From: Microcella alkalica
GTDB lineage: Bacteria > Actinomycetota > Actinomycetes > Actinomycetales > Microbacteriaceae
Direction: 5' to 3'
NCBI RefSeq assembly: GCF_014137945.1
Contig: NZ_JACGWX010000001.1
Span: 496,001-560,000, forward strand
Length of the DNA stretch: 64,000 bases
Positions 26,165-36,145 of this stretch are shown here, in pieces (the first letter of the stretch is position 1; every line of letters begins with the position of its first letter). The notes under the pieces were generated by a model. It saw only the letters and a list, made by a program, of their open reading frames with translations, had not been told where the DNA came from and made no database searches. The translations under genes were made by a program, and so were the position numbers.

Positions 26165-27492
26165 TCACCGTCGTCTTCTTCGTCGTCGCCGGCATCCTCG
26201 TCGCCTTCGGCGGGCTCCTCGCCGCGATCGACGCGGCGCTCGGAGTCGTCAGCCGCACCGACCTCATCGATCTCGCCTCCCGCAAGAAGAGCCCGCGGAC
26301 CCTCCTCGCGGTCTCCTCCGACGTCGGCGCGCACGTCAACGCCGTCAACTTCCTCCGCATCGTCGCCGAGACGATCGCCGCGGTGCTCATCACGCTCGCC
26401 TTCGCCGCGATCCTCGACGAGTGGTGGCTCGTCCTCACGGTGAGCGCGCTCATCATGATCGGGGTCTCGTTCGTGCTCGTCGGCTCGAGCCCGCGCAGCG
26501 TCGGGCGCGCGCACCCGCGCGAGCTCCTGGGTCTCACCGGCGGCCTCGTACGGGGAGTGCGCGTCATGCTCGGCCCACTCGCCGACCTCCTCGTCTACCT
26601 CGGCAATCGCGTGACGCCCGGCCGACCGCGCAGCGCGACCTTCTCGAGCGAGGAGCAGCTGCTCAGCATGGTCGACGAGGCCACCGACCTCGACGTGCTC
26701 GAGGTCGAGGACCGCGAGCTCATCCACTCGATCTTCGAGTTCAACGACACGATCGTGCGCGAGGTGATGGTGCCGCGCACCGACATGGTCACGCTGGAGC
26801 GCGAGCTCACCGTCACCGACGCCATGAGCCTCTTCCTCGCGCGGGGGGTCTCGCGCATCCCCGTCGTCGGCGAGGACTCGGACGACGTCCTCGGCGTCGT
26901 GTACCTGCGCGACGCTGCGCGCATGGCCTACGAGACGCCCGAGGCGTGCGCGACCACGACCGTCGAGGAGCTCGCGAAGACCGCTCTCTTCCTGCCCGAG
27001 TCGAAGAAGGCCGACGACGCCCTGCGCCAGATGCAGGTCGAGTCGAACCACCTCGCCCTCGTCGTCGACGAGTACGGCGGAATCGCCGGGCTCGTGACGA
27101 TGGAGGACCTCATCGAGGAGCTCGTCGGCGAGATCAGCGACGAGTACGACCGCGAGATCTCGACCTCCGAGCAGCTGGATGAGGACCGTTTCCGAGTGAG
27201 CGCGCGCATGCCCGTCGACGAGCTCGGCGACCTCTTCGGCATCGAGCTCGACGACGATGACGTCGACTCCGTCGGCGGCCTGCTGACGAAGCACCTCGGC
27301 CGGCTGCCCGTCGCCGGGTCGACCACGATCGTCGATGGGATCATCCTCACCGCCGAGCGCACAGAGGGGCGCCGCAAGCGTGTCGTGACCGTCCTCGTCG
27401 AGGCCGGTGAGGCCCTCAAGGATGCCCGCCGCGCCTTCTCGGCCGCGTCACCGCCGTCTCCGGCTTCCGCCCCCGCTCCCGACCTCGGCTGA
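26161..27492 (+). CDS. CNNM/hemolysin-C-type transporter with CBS domains
   Basis: The 443-residue protein has an N-terminal CNNM (DUF21) membrane domain with hydrophobic segments to about residue 150, then two CBS domains (EVMVPRTDMVTLERELTV; SRIPVVGED; ALVVDEYGGIAGLVTMEDLIEE) and a C-terminal CorC/HlyC domain. Relatives act in Mg2+ or Co2+ homeostasis; the hemolysin label is historical. The frame is open far upstream, but the ATG at 26161 overlapping the ybeY stop is the natural start. era follows after 13 nt. Confidence 0.92.
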   Translation: MITVVFFVVAGILVAFGGLLAAIDAALGVVSRTDLIDLASRKKSPRTLLAVSSDVGAHVNAVNFLRIVAETIAAVLITLAFAAILDEWWLVLTVSALIMIGVSFVLVGSSPRSVGRAHPRELLGLTGGLVRGVRVMLGPLADLLVYLGNRVTPGRPRSATFSSEEQLLSMVDEATDLDVLEVEDRELIHSIFEFNDTIVREVMVPRTDMVTLERELTVTDAMSLFLARGVSRIPVVGEDSDDVLGVVYLRDAARMAYETPEACATTTVEELAKTALFLPESKKADDALRQMQVESNHLALVVDEYGGIAGLVTMEDLIEELVGEISDEYDREISTSEQLDEDRFRVSARMPVDELGDLFGIELDDDDVDSVGGLLTKHLGRLPVAGSTTIVDGIILTAERTEGRRKRVVTVLVEAGEALKDARRAFSAASPPSPASAPAPDLG

Positions 27493-27505
27493 GCGAGGCC
27501 CCGAC

Positions 27506-28447
27506 ATGACCGATCGCCCCCGCAAGCCCCGCTCCGGCGGCGCCGACTCCGATCCGCTGCCCGAGCACCGCGCCGGATTCGTGACCTTCGTCGGCCGGCC
27601 CAACGTCGGCAAGTCGACCCTCACGAACGCGCTCGTCGGCGAGAAGGTCGCGATCACCAGCTCGAAGCCGCAGACCACCAGGCGAGCGATCCGGGGGATC
27701 GTGCATCGGGCATCCGGCCAGTTGATCGTCGTGGACACGCCCGGCATGCACCGTCCGCGCACGCTGCTCGGCGAGCGCCTCAACGCCGTCGTGCAGGACA
27801 CGCTCGGCGACGTCGACGTCATCGGCTTCTGCGTGCCCGCGAACGAGCCCATCGGGCCGGGCGACCGCTACATCAACGAGCAGCTCGACTCCTTCCCGCG
27901 CACGCGCAAGGTCGCGATCGTCACCAAGACCGACGTCGCGGGCCCGACGAGGGTCGCCGAGCAGCTGCACGCCGTGTCGCAGCTGCGCGAGTGGGACGAG
28001 ATCATCCCGCTCTCGGCGCTCACGGGCGACCAGGTCGAGCTCCTCGCCGATGAGCTCATCGGTCTCATGCCCGTGTCCCCGCCGCTGTACGGCGAGGAGG
28101 CCGTCACGGACGAGACCGAGGACGACCGGGTCGCCGAGCTCATCCGCGAGGCCGCGCTCGAAGGGGTGAGCGACGAGCTGCCGCACTCTCTCGCCGTCAC
28201 GATCGACGAGATGGCCGAGCGCGCGCCGGGCGGCGTCATCGACATCTACGCCAACGTCTGGGTCGAGCGCGACAGCCAGAAGGGCATCATCATCGGGCAC
28301 AAGGGCTCGCGCCTGACCGAGGTCGGCACGCGCGCGCGGCTCGAGATCGAGAAGATGCTCGGCCGGCGCGTGTTCCTCAAGCTGCACGTCAAGGTCGCCA
28401 AGGAATGGCAGCGCGACCCGAAGCAGCTCGGGCGACTCGGGTTCTGA
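27506..28447 (+). CDS. era: GTPase Era
   Basis: Era binds 16S rRNA and is needed for 30S assembly. The 313-residue protein has a G1 loop GRPNVGKST (residues 30-38), DTPGMHRPR, TKTD, and the C-terminal KH domain (IIIGHKGSRLTEVGTRARLEIEKML in two parts: IIIGHKGSRLTEVG and ARLEIEKML). The ATG at 27506 is chosen because upstream frame extension runs into the previous gene. The operon appears to end here, before leuA. Confidence 0.96.
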   Translation: MTDRPRKPRSGGADSDPLPEHRAGFVTFVGRPNVGKSTLTNALVGEKVAITSSKPQTTRRAIRGIVHRASGQLIVVDTPGMHRPRTLLGERLNAVVQDTLGDVDVIGFCVPANEPIGPGDRYINEQLDSFPRTRKVAIVTKTDVAGPTRVAEQLHAVSQLREWDEIIPLSALTGDQVELLADELIGLMPVSPPLYGEEAVTDETEDDRVAELIREAALEGVSDELPHSLAVTIDEMAERAPGGVIDIYANVWVERDSQKGIIIGHKGSRLTEVGTRARLEIEKMLGRRVFLKLHVKVAKEWQRDPKQLGRLGF

Positions 28448-28542
28448 CACCCGTTGTTGCGGGCGGCGGATGCTCTGCGCCCGCCGGGCGTGGCTCGAGC
28501 ATCCCGCCCTCTGCTCGTTCGCGCACCCGCGCGGCCCGGGTG

Positions 28543-28618
28543 TACCCTGAGACCGTGTTCGGCCAGCTCCTTCTTCGCTGCCGCGACGAGGCTTAGACCC
28601 TTAGCCTCCCTCGTCGCG
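28543..28618 (+). promoter_or_regulatory. leuA leader: promoter, leucine-rich leader peptide and hairpin
   Basis: A -10 box TACCCT (28543-28548) ends 6 nt before a GTG at 28555. This GTG opens a 13-codon frame ending TAG at 28594-28596 with the peptide MFGQLLLRCRDEA, holding three consecutive Leu codons (CTC CTT CTT). A perfect 10-bp stem follows (CGCGACGAGG at 28582-28591 with CCTCGTCGCG at 28609-28618), its 5' arm inside the leader codons. This fits translation-dependent attenuation of leuA by leucyl-tRNA supply, as described for other actinobacteria. Confidence 0.75.
28555..28596 (+). CDS. leuA leader peptide (13 codons)
   Basis: Short frame starting at the GTG directly downstream of a -10 box, encoding MFGQLLLRCRDEA with three adjacent leucines. 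It is probably translated from a leaderless transcript. The last codons form the 5' arm of the leader hairpin, so ribosome stalling at the Leu codons would change the folding of the RNA ahead of leuA. Confidence 0.65.
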   Translation: MFGQLLLRCRDEA

Positions 28619-28636
28619 GAGTTCGTCGTCGGCTGA

Positions 28637-30433
<1,797 letters not shown>

Positions 30434-30447
30434 CCGCCCCCGCGCGA

Positions 30448-30627
30448 GTCAACAACTCAGGACTAACGAGAGCCGCGCGTGCGCGGGCGCCCGAGTTAGC
30501 GCTCGCTGGACGAGAACCTCACGCTCGTGGTCCTGAGTTGTCGACGCGCGCCGCCGCTCGGCGCGCGCTGGCGTGCGACTCCCTCCCGTGTCGCGCTGAG
30601 CCCCGGGTGTCAACAACTCAGGACTAG
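30448..30627. repeat. Three repeat copies after leuA, the last interrupted by an IS
   Basis: Copies lie at 30448-30463 (+), 30530-30545 (-) and 30609-30624 (+, followed by TAG to 30627). The first two make a 98-bp inward-facing pair starting 14 nt past leuA. The third is the left arm of a second unit whose right arm is at 31644-31659, now separated by the IS element. No gene is seen in this stretch. Confidence 0.9.
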
Positions 30628-31154
30628 GGCGTGTCTCCTAAGCGTTTGAGCCAGAGTGTGATGGCTCGCAGGACCGCGCCGCCGCGGTAGGTGAGCGCGA
30701 GTTTGTCGTATCTGGTGGCGAGCCCACGCCATTGCTTGTCTTCGTTGAAGCCGCGTTCGACAACGTTGCGACCCTTGTAGTCCTCGACGTCGTAGCTGAC
30801 TGGTCGCCCGCCACGGGAGCCGCGACGCTGCCGGTGTCCCTGCTGGTCGGAGGGCTCGGGGATCACGGCGACGATCCCGCGTTCGCGCAGGCGGGTGCGG
30901 ATGGCACGCGAGGAATACGCCTTGTCGCCGCGGACGCGGTCCGGTCTCGAGCGGGGCCTGCCCGGGCCACGCCGGCCAACTTTGAGGTGGTCCATGAGCA
31001 CGGGGAACATCGGGGCATCGCCGGCCTGCCCGGGGCCGACCAGCACGACCAGCGGTAGCCCGCGGCCGTCGACGAGGTGGTGGATCTTCGTGCTCAACCC
31101 TCCGCGTGACCTGCCAATCGCGTGGTCAGGCGGCTCCTCCCGCAAATTCTTGTA
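30624..31154 (-). CDS. IS5-family transposase, C-terminal frame (orfB)
   Basis: The productive part of this frame starts near REEPPDHAIGRSRGGL and holds the second catalytic Asp (RVRGDKAYSSRAI) and the catalytic Glu (RNVVERGFNEDKQW) of a DDE transposase of the IS427 type. It joins orfA by a +1 frame change near 31145. The final stop codon TAG lies in the CTAG target sequence outside the element (30624-30626), so translation depends on the insertion site. The frame is open upstream to 31370, but that part is only orfA in another frame. Confidence 0.88.
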   Translation of the reverse strand, partial: YKNLREEPPDHAIGRSRGGLSTKIHHLVDGRGLPLVVLVGPGQAGDAPMFPVLMDHLKVGRRGPGRPRSRPDRVRGDKAYSSRAIRTRLRERGIVAVIPEPSDQQGHRQRRGSRGGRPVSYDVEDYKGRNVVERGFNEDKQWRGLATRYDKLALTYRGGAVLRAITLWLKRLGDTP

Positions 31155-31566
31155 ACTCGATAGAGCCCCCTGTGTCGCGCGGGAGGTTCGTTGCGTGCTG
31201 ATGCGCACGGTTGATGGTGGAGTCCACGCTGACGGCCCATTCGATCTCGCCCGCTGCGTCCGCGTCAGCGAGGATCTCGGCGTAGATACGATCCCAAGTG
31301 CCGTCTCCGCTGAACCGGCGATGACGCTTCCACGCGGTCTGCCACGGCCCGAACTCGGCGGGCAGATCACGCCACGGCGAACCCGTCCGATACCGCCACA
31401 CGATCCCCTCCAGCACCCGACGATGCTCCTGAAACGGTCGCCCGCCCTTGCGGGAAGCGATCGGCATCAAAGGCTCGATCCGAGCCCAAGCAGAATCCGA
31501 CAAAGTACGAGTACGCGTCACGCTCCCAGCCTGCCGCAACATCCCGCAGAGGTTACGAGACACGCC
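30628..31566 (-). mobile_element. IS5-family (IS427-like) insertion sequence, 939 bp
   Basis: Terminal inverted repeats are GGCGTGTCTCCTAAGC on the left and GGCGTGTCTCGTAACC read inward on the right (14 of 16 match). CTAG flanks both ends (30624-30627 and 31567-31570), consistent with a 4-bp target duplication at a CTAG site, which is known for IS5 relatives. The transposase is split in two frames on the - strand, and both frames appear intact. The left CTAG is the last four bases of a dispersed repeat copy. Confidence 0.9.
31126..31521 (-). CDS. IS5-family transposase, N-terminal frame (orfA)
   Basis: This 131-codon frame encodes the N-terminal part of an IS427-type transposase: TLSDSAWARIEPLMP, GGRPFQEHRRVLEGIVWRYRTGSPWRDLP, and the first catalytic Asp in WAVSVDSTINRAHQHA. 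The GTG at 31521 is taken as the start; an ATG at 31542 is also possible. Full-length transposase would need a ribosomal frameshift into orfB near GAATTTGCGGGAGG. Confidence 0.85.
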   Translation of the reverse strand: MTRTRTLSDSAWARIEPLMPIASRKGGRPFQEHRRVLEGIVWRYRTGSPWRDLPAEFGPWQTAWKRHRRFSGDGTWDRIYAEILADADAAGEIEWAVSVDSTINRAHQHATNLPRDTGGSIELQEFAGGAA

Positions 31567-31640
31567 CTAGCCGCTTCGGCCGGCGAGCAGTACGGCGCAA
31601 CTCCAAGCCTGCGCGGCTCGCGTCGTGCACCCGAGCCGCA

Positions 31641-31659
31641 CTAGTCCTGAGTTGTTGAC
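31641..31659 (-). repeat. Repeat copy right of the IS
   Basis: CTAGTCCTGAGTTGTTGAC is the full 19-bp form in reverse orientation. Without the IS and one CTAG, it would lie 108 bp from the start of the left arm at 30609, the usual spacing of a two-arm unit. Confidence 0.9.
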
Positions 31660-31669
31660 ACGGCGCGGG

Positions 31670-32293
31670 TCAGCGCGCGGCCCGCGCCGCCCACTCCGCG
31701 AACGGGATGCCCGGCCCGGGCTGCCCGGGCGTGTGCAGCCCGGCGCGGTAGGCCGCCGCGAGCCGCCCCGGCGCACGCCACTCGACGACCCGGCGCCGCG
31801 CATCCGCCCCGGAGGCGCCCCCCGCGACGAGCCACTGCTCGGCGAGCTCGCGCATCGGCAGCACCTCGGGCCCGCCGAGGTCATCGACCCGGCCGCCGGC
31901 GGGAGCCGCACCCATGAACGACTCCAGACGCGCCGCCACCGCTCTCGTGTCGATCGGCTGGAACGGCACGTCGAGCGTCAGCACCAGCGGCAGCCGTCGC
32001 TGCGCCGCGAACGCCCCGCCCACGAAGTCGTGGAACCGCGTCGCCCGCAGAACCGTGAACCCGAGCCCCGATGCGGCGATGTGCCGCTCGCACTCGAGCT
32101 TCGACCGGTAGTACCCGAGCGGCACGGCGTCGACGCCGACGATAGACAGGTACACGAGGTGCTCCACTCCAGCGGAACGCGCGACCTCCAGCAGCCGGGC
32201 GGTGGCTCGAGCATCCGACCGCCGATTCGTCGCGAGGTGCAGCACCGTGGGGCGGCCGACCGTGCCGGTGCCGCCGGTGACGAGAAGGGTCAT
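31670..32293 (-). pseudogene. NAD(P)-binding NmrA/SDR-like protein with internal deletion
   Basis: The 207-residue frame begins MTLLVTGGTGTVGRPTV, the dinucleotide-binding start of atypical SDR/NmrA proteins, but then jumps straight to LHLATNRRSDARATARLLE. Relatives have about 60-70 residues between these parts (beta strands 2 and 3). The rest (AGVEHLVYLSIVGVD, YYRSKLECE) is normal. The frame is open, so a shortened protein may be made, but the cofactor pocket should be damaged. It overlaps the end of the damaged sigma-factor gene by an ATGA junction. Functional status is uncertain. Confidence 0.65.
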
Positions 32294-33250
32294 GGTGTCC
32301 TCTCCGAAGTGCGCGGTGCACTCCCTTTGAGAGTTGACCGGAAGGCGCCGACCGTTGTGACAGCGCCCGCGCCGCGATGCGCGCGATCTTGACCGGCGTC
32401 CGCACGATGTGTACGCCGCGCACGCCCTCCGCGACGATGTCGAGCGACCACAGCGCAACCGGCTGGGCATCGTCGGAGACCGCGAGGAACGCGGTCATTC
32501 CGTTCGCCTCGACGGGGATGCTGCGCACGCCCTGCCCGAACTTCTCGAGAACTCCCAGCACGAAGCGCGCGACCTGCTCGGCGCCGTGCACGGGCCGACG
32601 AGCCGCGCTCACGACGCCGCCGCCGTCGCTGATCGCCACGGCGTCGGGCACGAGCAGGGCCTCGAGCGCGGCGAGGTCGCCACCCTGCGCCGCCGCCACG
32701 AACGCTCCGAGGAGGTGCTCGCGCTCCTCGCGCGAGACCGTCCGGCGTCGGTGTCCGCCGAGCGCGCGGCGCCCGCGCGAGACGAGCTGCCTCGCCGCGG
32801 CCTCGGTCGTGCCGAGAACGTCGGCGAGGCTCGCGCAGTCGTAGGCGAACGCCTCGCGCAGCACCACAGCGGCGCGCTCGGCGCCGCTCAACCGCTCGAG
32901 AAGGAGCAGGGTCGCAAGGTCGAGCGCCTCGGCGCGTTCCGCGCCGAGCGTGGGGTCGTCGCCCGTGTCGACCGGCTCGGGCAGCCACGGGCCCACGTAT
33001 CGTTCACGGCGCACGCGAGCGGAGTCGAGGGCGGCGCGAGGCGCGTCACCATCGTCGTCAGGTAGGCCGCCGGTTCGGCGATGCCCGAGCCGGCCACGGC
33101 CGTTCGTCGCGGCCATGCATCCTGCACGACGTCCTCCGCCTCCGCCCACGAGCCGAGCAGCCGGTAGGCGAGCCCCGTCAGGCGGGCGCGCGTCGCCTCG
33201 AACTCGGTGAGACCGGCGCTCGACGCGGCCCTTTCGTGAACCCCCGTCAC
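32290..33250 (-). pseudogene. SigJ-type ECF sigma factor, frameshifted
   Basis: The start frame (GTG at 33250) encodes EFEATRARLTGLAYRLLGSWAEAEDVVQD, an ECF region 2, up to LTTMVTRLA near 33040. The expected continuation, SARVRRERYVGPWLPEP, region 4 and the SnoaL-like C-terminal domain (LLGAFVAAAQGGDLAALEALL), lies in another frame. The second frame also runs past the normal end, while a third frame ends at the TGA (32290) that overlaps the next gene. At least one frameshift is clear. A sequencing error cannot be excluded. Its start overlaps the TRIC gene stop (GTGA), so it was once translationally coupled. Confidence 0.75.
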
Positions 33251-33933
33251 GGCCGGGGCCGTCGGCGCAGGGCTCGCGAGGGCCGGGGGATCCGCGGCAG
33301 GCGGCCGATCGAGCGCTGCTCAGGCAGGCTCCAACCGAAGAGGACGGACGCGACGCGCACCGCGAACGTAACGACGACGCCGATCGTCGCGGCCACGAGG
33401 ACGGGCACCCCGAGAGACAGGAGCACGGCGATCGCCCCCGACCCGGCGGCCGCGGCGACGGCGTAGAGCGACCCGACGTGCATGAGCGCGATGGGCAGGG
33501 TGAGCAGCATGTCGCGCAGGATCGACCCGCCGACCGCCGCGAGCACGCCGACGAAGACGGCGGCGACCTCGGGGATCCCGAGCGCAAGGGCCTTCGTCGT
33601 CCCGATCGCTCCGAACAGTCCGATCGTCAGCGCGTCGAGGGCCGTGATGAGTCGACCGAGCCGCGAGAACACGCGCTCGAGCAGCATGCCGAGCAGCGCC
33701 GCGCCCGTCGCGACGACGACGTACCAGTTGGTCTGCAGGGGAGCGAGCGGCACGTCGAGCAGCAGGTCGCGCAGGAGTCCGCCGCCGAAGCCGACGACGA
33801 TGCCGATGATTGCCACGCCCAGCCAGTCGAGCCGTCGGTCTCGGAATTGAGCAGCGAACAGCGCGCCCTGCAGGGCTCCGATGCCGACCGCGAGCAGGTC
33901 GGCCCAGAGCGGGATCACGAACGCTTCGGCCAT
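33247..33933 (-). CDS. TRIC-family (UPF0126) cation channel
   Basis: The 228-residue protein has about seven membrane segments and two copies of the TRIC motif, GFGGGLLRDLLL (about residue 52) and VGGSILRDMLL (about residue 138). Prokaryotic TRIC proteins are trimeric K+-permeable channels. The basic C-terminal tail (SRALRRRPRP) is near the damaged sigma-factor gene. The ATG at 33933 is chosen because upstream residues (HTRGDRQNGR) are not family-like. Confidence 0.85.
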   Translation of the reverse strand: MAEAFVIPLWADLLAVGIGALQGALFAAQFRDRRLDWLGVAIIGIVVGFGGGLLRDLLLDVPLAPLQTNWYVVVATGAALLGMLLERVFSRLGRLITALDALTIGLFGAIGTTKALALGIPEVAAVFVGVLAAVGGSILRDMLLTLPIALMHVGSLYAVAAAAGSGAIAVLLSLGVPVLVAATIGVVVTFAVRVASVLFGWSLPEQRSIGRLPRIPRPSRALRRRPRP

Positions 33934-34019
33934 GCGCCCATTCTGGCGGTCGCCGCGGGTGTGCGGGCGCCGCATCGCCACGTGGCGGCGATCGAGAGGA
34001 GTCTCGGTTCGTGTCGCCC

Positions 34020-34050
34020 TGACCCGAAGTGCTAGACTCTGTTCGGGTCA
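34020..34050 (+). promoter_or_regulatory. Inverted-repeat operator around the -10 box of the nad operon
   Basis: A perfect 9-bp inverted repeat, TGACCCGAA (34020-34028) and TTCGGGTCA (34042-34050), brackets a -10 box TAGACT (34033-34038) in its 13-nt spacer. A dimeric repressor here would block transcription of nrtR-nadABC. The first gene is an NrtR-type regulator of NAD synthesis, which makes it the likely binder by autoregulation. That assignment is inference. Confidence 0.7.
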
Positions 34051-34103
34051 AGATGACTCTAACCGCGATCACGGTCGGCATGCAGAGACGAGAGGGGGCG
34101 CGG

Positions 34104-34862
34104 ATGCCCGCAGCCGCAGCCGCAGCCGGCATCTGCCTCGCCGTGTCTACTGTCATCTTCGCGCTCCGTCCCAACGCCGCGGGAGAGCCCAGCGTCTGGC
34201 TGCCGCTCGTCCGGCGCATCCGTGAGCCGTTCCTCGACCGGTGGGCGCTGCCCGGCGGCCCCGTGGCCCTCTCCGAGAGCCTCGAGGCGTCCGCGCGCCG
34301 GAACCTGCTCGAGACCACGAGCCTCCAGCCGACCTATCTCGAGCAGCTCTACGCGTTCGGCGACGTCGACCGCTCGCCCGACAGCCGTTTCGTGTCGATC
34401 GTGTACTGGGCGCTCGTGCGGCCGGAGGAGGCCGAGCGCGTGAGCCTCGGCGAGAACGTGCGCTGGTTCCCCGCCGACGAGCTGCCCGATCTCGCCTTCG
34501 ACCACAACCTCATCGTCGAGTACGCCCTCTGGCGACTGCGCACGAAGATGGAGTACTCGCGCATCGCCCACGCCTTCCTCGGCGAGCAGTTCACCCTCGC
34601 CGAGCTGCGCGGAGTGCACGAGGCGGTGCTGCGGAAGCCCCTCGACCCGGCGAACTTCCGCCGCCAGATGGAGTCGTCCGGCGCGATCGAGCCCACGGGC
34701 GACGTCGTCGTCGGCGGCCGGCACCGCCCCCCGAAGCTCTACCGCTACGCCGGGGGAGTCGAGCTCGCCGACGCCGGCCCGCTCACCGCGCGCGTGGTCG
34801 TGGCGGCGGCGCAGCATCCGAGCACTCCCATCGCCGCGCCCACCCAGGAGGATCACCGATGA
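34104..34862 (+). CDS. nrtR: NrtR-type Nudix-related repressor of NAD biosynthesis
   Basis: The 252-residue protein has an N-terminal Nudix fold whose catalytic box is degenerate (ASARRNLLETT where REXXEEXG is expected), followed by a C-terminal winged helix (AFLGEQFTLAELRGVHEAVL, NFRRQMESSG). This is the layout of NrtR, which senses ADP-ribose or NAD and represses NAD genes. The ATG at 34104 after GAGAGGGGG is preferred; in-frame ATGs at 34053 and 34080 are alternatives. It overlaps nadA by 4 nt, fixing its role in this operon. Confidence 0.9.
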   Translation: MPAAAAAAGICLAVSTVIFALRPNAAGEPSVWLPLVRRIREPFLDRWALPGGPVALSESLEASARRNLLETTSLQPTYLEQLYAFGDVDRSPDSRFVSIVYWALVRPEEAERVSLGENVRWFPADELPDLAFDHNLIVEYALWRLRTKMEYSRIAHAFLGEQFTLAELRGVHEAVLRKPLDPANFRRQMESSGAIEPTGDVVVGGRHRPPKLYRYAGGVELADAGPLTARVVVAAAQHPSTPIAAPTQEDHR

Positions 34863-36130
34863 CCGCTCTCGACACCGTGATCCGCGGGATCACCAACGGC
34901 GCAGCCGGCGAGGTCTGCACGCCCGACCTCGCGAAGGGGCCGTGGGAGTTCGACACGATGCCCGGCTACGGCCCTGGCTCGTCGATGCTCGACGTGATCC
35001 CGACCGGGTCGCCGCGGCAGGGCGCGCTCCCGGCCGAGTACCGCGACGCGCCCGACGCCGAGCTGCATGAGCGCATCCGCGCTGCGAAGGCCGCGCTCGG
35101 CGACCGCCTCGTCATCCTCGGCCACTTCTACCAGCGCGACGAGGTCGTCGAGCACGCCGACTTCCTCGGCGACTCGTTCCAGCTCGCGAACGCCGCGCTC
35201 ACCAAGCCCGACACCGAGTACATCGTCTTCTGCGGCGTGCACTTCATGGCCGAGACGGCCGACATCCTTGCCCGCGACGAGCAGCGGGTGATCCTCCCCA
35301 ATCTGGCGGCCGGATGCTCGATGGCCGACATGGCCGACATCGACTCGGTCGAAGCGGCGTGGGAGGAGCTCACCGCCCTCTACGGGTCCTCACCCGACGC
35401 AGACGGCCGGGCCCCGGTCATCCCCGTCACATACATGAACTCCTCCGCCGCGCTCAAGGCGTTCTGCGGGCGCAACGGCGGCATCGTGTGCACCTCATCC
35501 AACGCCGCGGCCGTGCTGGAGTGGGCGTTCGAGCGCGGGCAGCGCGTGCTGTTCTTCCCGGACCAGCACCTCGGGCGCAACACCGCGAAGGCGATGGGCG
35601 TGCCCGTCTCGCGCATGCCGATGTGGAACCCGCGGAAGGCCCTCGGCGGGTCGACCGCCGCCGAGCTGCTCGACGCGCAGGTGATCCTGTGGCACGGATT
35701 CTGCAGCGTCCACAAGCGGTTCACACCGCAGCAGATCGAGGCGGCCAGGGCATCCCACCCGGGGGTTCGCGTGATCGTGCACCCCGAGTGCCCGATGGAG
35801 GTCGTCGATGCGGCCGACGAGGCGGGGTCGACCGACCACATCCGACGGGCGGTGGCCGGGGCGACCGAACCGAGTGTCTTCGCGATCGGCACCGAGATCA
35901 ACATGGTCAACCGGCTCGCCGCCGAGCACCCGCAGCACACGATCTTCTGCCTCGACCCGGTCATCTGCCCGTGCTCGACGATGTACCGTATTCACCCCGG
36001 GTACCTCGCGTGGGTGCTCGAGGAGCTCGTCGCGGGGCGCATCGTCAACGAGATCGTCGTCGACGCGTCGGTGCAGGCCGACGCGCGCGTGGCCCTCGAG
36101 CGGATGCTCGCCGCGAAGCCGCGCGGCTGA
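34859..36130 (+). CDS. nadA: Quinolinate synthase
   Basis: NadA condenses iminoaspartate with dihydroxyacetone phosphate to quinolinate and needs a [4Fe-4S] cluster. The 423-residue protein has LVILGHFYQRDEVV, FCGVHFMAETADIL, the conserved cysteines in FCGVHF, HGFCSVHKRF and VICPCSTMYR, and HPECPMEVV. An AGGAGG site precedes the ATG, which overlaps the nrtR stop (ATGA). nadB follows 15 nt later. Confidence 0.96.
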   Translation: MTALDTVIRGITNGAAGEVCTPDLAKGPWEFDTMPGYGPGSSMLDVIPTGSPRQGALPAEYRDAPDAELHERIRAAKAALGDRLVILGHFYQRDEVVEHADFLGDSFQLANAALTKPDTEYIVFCGVHFMAETADILARDEQRVILPNLAAGCSMADMADIDSVEAAWEELTALYGSSPDADGRAPVIPVTYMNSSAALKAFCGRNGGIVCTSSNAAAVLEWAFERGQRVLFFPDQHLGRNTAKAMGVPVSRMPMWNPRKALGGSTAAELLDAQVILWHGFCSVHKRFTPQQIEAARASHPGVRVIVHPECPMEVVDAADEAGSTDHIRRAVAGATEPSVFAIGTEINMVNRLAAEHPQHTIFCLDPVICPCSTMYRIHPGYLAWVLEELVAGRIVNEIVVDASVQADARVALERMLAAKPRG

Positions 36131-36145
36131 CCGGGCGCACCGCTC

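Noticed and set aside
28454-28636. A 60-codon open frame upstream of leuA
   Set aside because: It overlaps the attenuator in another frame, has no family features, and the 13-codon Leu leader fits the promoter position better.
31195-31644. A + strand frame across the IS
   Set aside because: It is antisense to the transposase and shows no protein features.
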